Of a stretch of 64,000 nt of DNA, positions 54,706 through 64,000 are shown in pieces. Each line of letters starts with the position of its first letter. Within the stretch, counting starts at the first letter, position 1. This DNA is from Pleodorina starrii (taxonomy: Eukaryota; Chlorophyta; Chlorophyceae; Chlamydomonadales; Volvocaceae): assembly GCA_030267565.1 (NCBI GenBank), contig BRXU01000026.1, forward strand, positions 1 to 64,000, written 5' to 3'. The notes beneath the pieces are model-generated. The model ran no database searches. It was not told where the DNA came from and saw only the letters and a list, made by a program, of their open reading frames with translations. A program made the position numbers and the translations under genes.

Positions 54706-56375
54706 GCTGGTTCACGATAAATCCACCGTCCTCCAGGCGCTGATCCGCAATTGGGGTGAAGACACTATCAAGAGAGCAATTGCCCAACTGGTATGCTTTC
54801 GTGGACCTGTGGTCAGGTTCTCTCCATGGCAACGAGGAAACGCTTAGCGCTTTGTTGCTGCGAATATGTGTCCTAATATTGGTGCCGACACGGAATTAGG
54901 CAGTGGATGCACAATTTGTGCACATTGTACGCATGCGCCTTCATGAGCCACAATCTTGATTACCGGTATACTGCACCGTTCGCCGTTCGAACATCTCCGC
55001 CATTTGGTTGCGTGACCTAAAATGCTTCTTTATACACAATTGTTCTTCGGGTCTTACGTCTGTGTTGGTATTGCGCTCGGTGTTGTTCATGCGTCTTTTA
55101 CAGCCCCTTCTTGTCCTCGTTGCCGGGCGTGGCACCGCCGCGTGCAAGAGCACTATCGAGCAACGGGCTTCCCTTTTCGTCATGGAGATCTAGGATTGAG
55201 TCGCACCGGCGTGGACCGGCTTGCAGAGCTTCTTCCGTTATGGGACACGCAGCTTGCTGAGAGACTCTCTGCTTAAGTTTCATCACTGATAACACGTTAA
55301 CATAGTTGAGCGTTCTTGCTGAGCGTGTATGCTCGACGGACCTGTGTCCGCGGGATGGTTGACAAGCTTGGGCGGGTTCCGTGCCTTTCGAGGGGTAAAC
55401 CGAACAGGCAAACAACTTGCCTGAGACCAGGCTGGTTCGTCACCGCGCCGCCGTTATGCCGTTGCCGACACGCAGTGCATACCTCCCAAGCTTACGACCC
55501 TTCAGCCAGATACAGCGCACTGAGTTTGAGATGTCAGTCGCGCTGTATCCTGTCAATGCTAGACAAAAGCCTTTACGCAGCCGGGACCCCCTTTACGCAG
55601 CCGGGATGCAGCAGGGACCCCCTTCTCAGTGGACGTGGACAGGCCTCGACCTCGGTGCAGGATATGGAGACGCTAGTACGGAGCGCAGAGCATTCAAGCG
55701 TATCGAGTGTTGCACTTGTCCAATTTCTGGGCGGCTGACCGCATTGTTGCGGCAGGCCGACGATGTCCCATGGGTCGACTCACGTTTCCGCAATGCCGAC
55801 AGCCTTTCGTAGCGGTCTGACGATGTCTGATGTAGTGTTTGTCAGTTTCAAGGTCCTGTGGCGCTGGGTCCCCCCAAAGCGGCTTACCAAATCTGTCCTA
55901 GCCCATGATTCCTGCTTGCGTCTCGCCTATTTTCATGCTTTCGGTAAGCAATATGGCGGAATCCCATTGACCACGTAATCCCACTGCGCTGCGCTGGCAG
56001 ACATGCAGGGCAAAGACCACCATCAAGCACTCATCTGCCGTGTCCGACAGGCGCGGGCGTCAAAGCCTAACTTCGGTCGTGAGTGCATGCACCCATGGGC
56101 CCTCGCCCCGTATGGGTAGTTGTTCACATATACACACGCATGCACCGGCCCAGGTCCGGGGGGAACAGAAGAACTGAAGCACGCTTAAGCAACCTGTCCT
56201 TATTTGCAAACTCCTCGTGTGTGCTCTCGTGTGGTTCGGTATGACAAAACAGAGAAAGGGGAGTGCAGCAAGCGCACAGCCTACCTCTCACGGGGGGATA
56301 TGTGCCACGCAAAAGGGCCGTCGCGCGTGAGCGTGAATTGATTCGGGGACGGGCACCGAATGGGAACGACGTAGG
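54706..56375. other. Intergenic region between IF-2 and RPL13
   Basis: This is upstream of the IF-2 start and downstream of RPL13; the IF-2 promoter must lie in its left part, but I see no clear TATA element. A 14-bp direct repeat (TTACGCAGCCGGGA) occurs near 55571 and 55590. Short open frames (for example 55022-55276, plus) have no recognisable family or splice support, so I do not call a gene. Confidence 0.55.
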
Positions 56376-56380
56376 TTACA
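56376..56380 (-). promoter_or_regulatory. TGTAA polyadenylation signal of RPL13
   Basis: TGTAA on the minus strand lies 53 nt past the RPL13 stop codon, a normal distance for the UGUAA signal used by Chlamydomonas-type algae. Confidence 0.75.
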
Positions 56381-56432
56381 ATCATTCTCCACACGACCCC
56401 GGCGAAAGCCGACCCACGGCACCGCAGACCGC

Positions 56433-58048
56433 TTAGGCAGCCTCCTCCTTGGCGGCCTCCTTGGCCTTCTTGGCGCGCGGGCCCACTAGCCGCACGTTCG
56501 TCCGCTCCAGGCGCAGCTTGGCGTAAGCCGTCGCCTTGATCTCGCTCAGCTCCTTGCCCGCGTTCGCCTTCATCTCGCTCGTGACCTTGACGGTCTCCAG
56601 CGCCGGCTGGGTGCGCGCGATCGGCAGGACCACGCTGCCCTTGACCTGGGGCACCGCCTTGGCCTCGGCCAGCGGGGTCTCGAAAGCCTACGATACGGAC
56701 GACAGCCCCGGGGTCGGGAACAACATTAGCCCGCGACCATGATATGCAGGCAGAGGTCCGGCCGAGAGGGCGGAAGACGCCAGCCCGCGCCCACGGCCAC
56801 ACCCTGGCGAGGTCAGGCTTTGGAACGCATCCTCCAGACCGCGCCCCCAGCCACAAGGACAAGCCCCGGCCGGTCGCAATCCCCGCCAACCCGAGCTCCC
56901 CTCCGGCTGCAAGAGCACACCCCGCATGTCTGGCATGAGCGTCCAACCCCACGCATCCAAGTGACGACCCAGTTTGGCCGGGTTACAGTCAGCGCCGTCA
57001 GTCAACCTGTCAACCCGTGACCGCTCATGAGCGAGAAAGCTCATTGCGGGTTCCCGCTGACCGGACGCTGAAGGAAACTGCCCAATAAGGTGATCCTGGC
57101 TGTTGGCTGACTGCTGGCTCCACTGTAGCTGCACATTCCCCGGGTGAGAAAGTAATGCCGCCCCGCCGGGTTGCCCATCGGGGCGCCCTCTCCAGGTACA
57201 CATATGGGAAGTTATGCTGGGTCCTGGGTCCGTTCGCCCCAAAGCGGTATTTCCTCTTTGGCTTACCAAAAGGCGGTATTCGAGGAACCATGAGGCAAGA
57301 CGCTCAGGCAAAGAGCGAGGGCATGTTCGTCGCAGCCCCGTCCCCGGGCACGACGGGGGCAAGGAGCGACACTTCAGGGTATCCCAAACCCCTAAGCCCC
57401 TAGTTGACCCGCCTACCTTCGGCTTCTTGACGTTGCGGGGGAACACCACCAGGTTGCTCCGGTAGGCCTTCAGGCGCTGCACGTTCTCCTGCAAAGCCCG
57501 CAAAAAGAAAGCTCTTTCAAGAACTGCATTGAGCATGATATTGCGCTCGGCCCGCGCCCCACTTATAAAGATCCATACCTGCAGGCTCTCCAGAGACTTG
57601 TTGCGGCGGCGGTGGTCGACGGCAATGCCCAGGCTGGACGCCATCCGGACGGCAATGCCCGCCTCCTGCAGATGGAGGAGCCTCCTGGTTAAGTCCCAGT
57701 AAAAGCCCTGATCCCATTAACGCTGATAATTACCTTGAGCTCATCCAGGGTGAAGCCCTTGCCCAGGCGCTGCTTGCTGTTGTACTTGAGCGTCTGCCCA
57801 CGCACCATAGGCCTCAGCAGGCCGGCAGCAGGCCGAGGGAACACCTTAGCGGCCTTGGCGGCACGAGCTGCAAAGAAGGAAACCAATAAAGCTGCTAAGT
57901 AACCTATTTAATAGGCTGGGCGACGAGCAGTCGCCTCACCATTCCGGCGGCGCTCCTTGCGGGCGGCCTGGTTAAACCAAGTCCGCACATAGAACTGCCA
58001 CTTCTTCTTGAAGTGGTTGTTGGGAACGACGTTGTTGTGCCGGACCAT
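56433..58048 (-). CDS. RPL13: Cytosolic 60S ribosomal protein L13 (eL13)
   Basis: This is a structural protein of the cytosolic large ribosomal subunit. Coding exons: 58048-57940, 57867-57734, 57665-57579, 57488-57417, 56687-56433, giving 218 aa, close to the usual ~206-211. The start [20 protein letters not shown] and [12 protein letters not shown] match the conserved eL13 N-terminus. [50 protein letters not shown] and [20 protein letters not shown] follow the family order. The tail is Lys/Ala/Glu-rich. There is no transit peptide, as expected for a cytosolic protein. Intron 1 is phase 1 (AAT G|CT); the other three are phase 0. The first three coding introns are 68-90 bp and intron 4 is 729 bp. 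It is transcribed in the same direction as IF-2, about 1.7 kb upstream of it. Confidence 0.95.
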
Positions 58049-58054
58049 TTTGCC

Positions 58055-58133
58055 CTGCACAATTTCGAGAAAATAGCTACATAAGTAAAAGGCCTTTTCG
58101 CAAGCTCTAACTACAGCTAATTCGCAAACTCAC
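58055..58133 (-). other. 5' UTR intron of RPL13
   Basis: A consensus donor GTGAGT (from 58133) and acceptor GTGCAG (to 58055) bound 79 bp. The acceptor lies six bases before the ATG (GGGCAA, then ATG). The presumed leader upstream of the donor includes a pyrimidine run TCTCTCTTCTT near 58165, seen also in many ribosomal protein leaders. The transcription start is not determined. Confidence 0.65.
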
Positions 58134-61118
58134 AGGTCGGCAGTTAAGGCCAAGAAGAGAGAGACACACGGCTGGGCACAGACAATTATTAGGCCGGCGG
58201 CGTGTCGTGCATGGTTTCGGTGCGCACAGGGTCAAAATTATATTTGCGCGGTGTTGTTCTCATCGTGTAATTTCAATGGCTGGCACTGATGGGAGTTGGG
58301 CAAGCTTACTCGAGGACCAAGGAATTTCGTTCACGTCGTCGTCACAATGAAGGAGCAAAACGGGAGACATCAAGATAATCCACAGACAGCAAATTGGTGT
58401 TCGTAACGTGCAAGCTGCAGGCATGATAAATCAAGAGACTCTCGGAAGGAGCTTTCGAAGGAGCTATCGCAAGGCTTGCTTGGGGCCCCGCGCTCATGCC
58501 CCCGTCGCGCATCTGACTTGTGCTTCAAGCCTCGCCATTTTCGGATCGCTGGATCGCCTACCTTGCATGCTTTTGACTTCCCTGAAGCTGTTCGGGTGCC
58601 TTCGCCGTACTCCTTGGCACACGCGGCTGCCTGATGACTGGGTAAACCATGCACTTCGTGAATAATGAACGTGCGCGCGTAGCAGCAAGCGCCCGCCTAC
58701 ATTTCGCCTGGTATGGCCACGAAGGCACTGGCACACGCAACGAACAAAGCGGAGTAATCTCGGGGGCCACAACAGTAGCGGTGGGTTACCCAGGGCGAGG
58801 CTTGAGGGTTCTGCATCCTGTACGGCCACTGCCGTCCACTTTAAGTTTCGGCAGGTGACAATGTGAGATGCGATATGCTACAGAAGCCCCCTGGGTCCAC
58901 TTTTCAAAAGGATCCAATGGTCTACCGTAGTCATTCAACACAGCGGAAGGTAAGGTGTGCTGGCGGCCATTTCCGCCGGAGACGCACAGCTATACACGCA
59001 TGCAGTCTGCGCGCAACCTTCACCTTTTTTCCTCGTGTAGATAGCGCTATGCATGCGCATGTCGGTTGAATTTTTCAACCGGACCCAAGGCAGCACGATT
59101 CGTCCAGCGAGTGCCACCTCGTGCCCCTCCCGGCTGGGGTTCTTGGCGTGGATGGCTGCCACTGTGCCATTATGGTCATCCAGCGTCTCCCGGAAAGCTC
59201 CCAACATTCCACGGGTCATTACCCCTCCTGCACTTTTGGGCATACCCATCCACTTGAGCCCAGAGCACGTAAATGCACCAATGGGCTCCATACCCGAACG
59301 GCAGACGCCCCGGTTCGCTGCGTGGAATCGCTGTGCATGGTCCCATCGGGGTTAAAGCTCTTGTTGCACAGCGAAACTGTCATGCTCTCGCAAATGCTCA
59401 GATGTATCTATTTCAGCTGATTTCCGTCCTGTCTGGTAATGCAGAAGACGTAATATATAGTACGTAGCTGAAGATGCGCAGGCTTGTGTCACGAGGGTGT
59501 CACGTAGGCCGGCGCTGCCGGCGTGCACGCTTTTGTGACTCACATCAGGTCGAACCGCTGCAACGTCCAAACCCCAAATTGAGGCTTGCTGTACAACCGT
59601 TAGCGACTGCACCCCAACCATCAGGCATCGCCGTGAGACCACAACATTACGCCATTGCCTTCCGGAACGCCTATAATCGTTCAATCTCCCCTCGGACTGC
59701 CCGGGACAGCGGTCGCTTATCCTTGGACCCCAACCGACTGTCCTTATTCTGGGCGACGAGTTACACTCAGAGAAGGTGGCACGGAAGGGGAGCCCGGCCA
59801 GGGGCCGCCACCGACTGCTCTACATACAACCGACTGCTTGACACAGGGCATGACAGCGCCTATGCATTGTGGCTTTGTGGATAAGAACCCCAGGCCACCG
59901 GCAGCAGGCTGACAATGCTGGCAACCGGACCACAGCTAGGGTGCGAGAGTAACAATGAGGGACCACTAGCCCCTGGGTTGACGGGCCCTGGTAATCCGCG
60001 TTCGGAAATTTGACAGTGACTCAGGCACGAGCGGAGGTTCCACCGTGACCGACCAAACAAGCCGCATGCTCCTAGCGCAAGCTCTTCCTCTGCACCTCTG
60101 GCGAGAGTTGCACGAACGTTAGCCCAGCAAACGCACGATGGCACCGGGCATCAGGGCGGCCGATGTGAAGGGCGGGGGGTTGCACCTGGCGCCGTGGCCG
60201 TAGTGTACCAGCACGTAAGGCAGGCTTCTCACGTCCATCCTGTAACGCCGCGGAAGCCTTTCGCAGGTTAGGCGCCCCCACATCTTTCCCCGGTAGCATC
60301 TTTCCTTTCCTCCCACATCTTGCACGGGTATATAGGCATCGTGCACACGCAGCTGCGCACGCGGCTTGCGAGCGGTGGGACAAGGAAGGGGCGCGGGGGG
60401 AGGGGGCGGACCCCCCCAACACACACCTGCACCATCTCCACACCGAGGCCGCCCGCCAGCTACCCACCCATCATGATGAGGAGTTTGTTCCGCTGCACGT
60501 TATCTGACAGAATGAGATGGTCGGACAGGTATGCCGTCAAGAGGCCAGTACACTTGAGAGGTGCACAGGGCCCACCGTGCATTTCACTTTCAGCATATAT
60601 TGAAAGCCTAACGCACACATTGGGAGCCATGTTGCACGTTAGAAATCCTGGCACAAATGGGACTGTGAGAAGGGCAATGCGGGGAGTTCTGTGGCCGGTC
60701 GTAACCCCGGCAGGTATCGGTAACCCTTTTTCACTGCCGAACAGTCTGGGGAATAGGACTTGTTGGTAAGTGATAATGGTTGTCATCTACACTGCGGCGC
60801 CAAAGCCATGTGATGGACGGTTTCCTTGGTACAATTGCTCTAGCAGAAACATTAGACATAACAGTGAAAGATGCTTGCTTAACATAACATCAATCAATCT
60901 GAGATACAGGCCGAATAATGAAATACATACATACAAGAGGGGCCGTACTTCTTGTATAAGGCCCCAGGCAATTTTGGCTTGTCGCGGTCCAGGTTGCAAG
61001 CTTCGGTCCTGCGCACTCTTTGTGACTACATTAAATTGGGGTGTTGCGTTTACAGCACATCCGGGGACGCGGTGCTGTTAGACAATCGTCCTGTTCCCCA
61101 CTCCACAAAGCAGCAGCC
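58134..61118. other. Intergenic region between divergent RPL13 and PRPL3
   Basis: This region must contain the RPL13 leader and promoter at the left and the PRPL3 promoter and leader at the right. Open frames within it (for example 60119-60424, minus) have no recognisable family. The leader just before PRPL3 ends GCAGCAGCCATGG, a strong start context. No RNA gene was recognised. Confidence 0.55.

Positions 61119-64000
<2,882 letters not shown>

Noticed and set aside
55022..55276. 84-codon plus-strand frame with a hydrophobic N-terminus between IF-2 and RPL13
   Set aside because: No family resemblance, no splice or polyadenylation signal, and composition like the surrounding intergenic DNA.
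60119..60424. Possible small minus-strand gene upstream of PRPL3
   Set aside because: The 101-codon frame has no recognisable family, its start context is poor and no TGTAA signal was found behind it.
61041..61118. Upstream in-frame ATG for PRPL3 at 61041
   Set aside because: It would add 26 residues before a complete transit peptide. The ATG at 61119 has the stronger context and a typical transit-peptide start.

Overview
The window looks like nuclear DNA of a chlamydomonadalean (volvocine-type) green alga. The evidence is the telomere-type octamer CCCTAAAA/TTTTAGGG, very high GC, intron-dense genes, a TGTAA polyadenylation signal behind RPL13, and two nuclear genes for plastid translation proteins with Ala/Ser/Arg-rich transit peptides. 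It has two contrasting halves.

Left half, 1-38757: a repeat block with no host gene. It consists of copies of one LINE family (A, B, C, F, G, H, I, J in my naming) and two blocks of a 159-bp satellite. The LINE encodes ORF1 (834 aa, RRM-like segment, Pro-rich) and ORF2 (1610 aa: APE endonuclease, reverse transcriptase, zf-RVT-type zinc region). The ORFs overlap as ATGA. A GC-rich 3' UTR of about 1.45 kb follows, ending in CTCGCAG plus poly(A). The copies are very similar and sit inside each other: A lies against B, a SINE-like unit is in C, G is in F, an 89-bp stub is in G, I is in H, and H and an 18-bp stub are in J. Every nested insertion is antisense to its host. Most junctions share a TC|T nick context, and the three insertions with both ends readable have 4-5 bp duplications. 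The satellite (9509-13163 and 17508-19892) is built from 20-bp subrepeats with higher-order units of about 633 and 922 bp. One monomer is split by a 339-bp insertion ending in about 13 telomeric octamers. This resembles the Zepp/Zepp-like LINE clusters reported at algal subtelomeres and centromeres, so the block is probably centromeric, pericentromeric or subtelomeric.

Transition, 38758-42713: AT-richer DNA, then an array of about 4 units with strong palindromes (39001-39700), then about 3 kb with no gene I can support.

Right half, 42714-64000: three housekeeping genes. On the minus strand is a 15-exon gene for chloroplast initiation factor IF-2 (1067 aa) with all 14 introns in phase 0 and repeat families in its introns. 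Next, also on the minus strand, is cytosolic ribosomal protein eL13 (5 coding exons plus a 5' UTR intron). On the plus strand is the plastid ribosomal protein uL3 gene, which runs off the right edge. All three serve translation, two in the plastid and one in the cytosol. No rRNA, tRNA or CRISPR was recognised.
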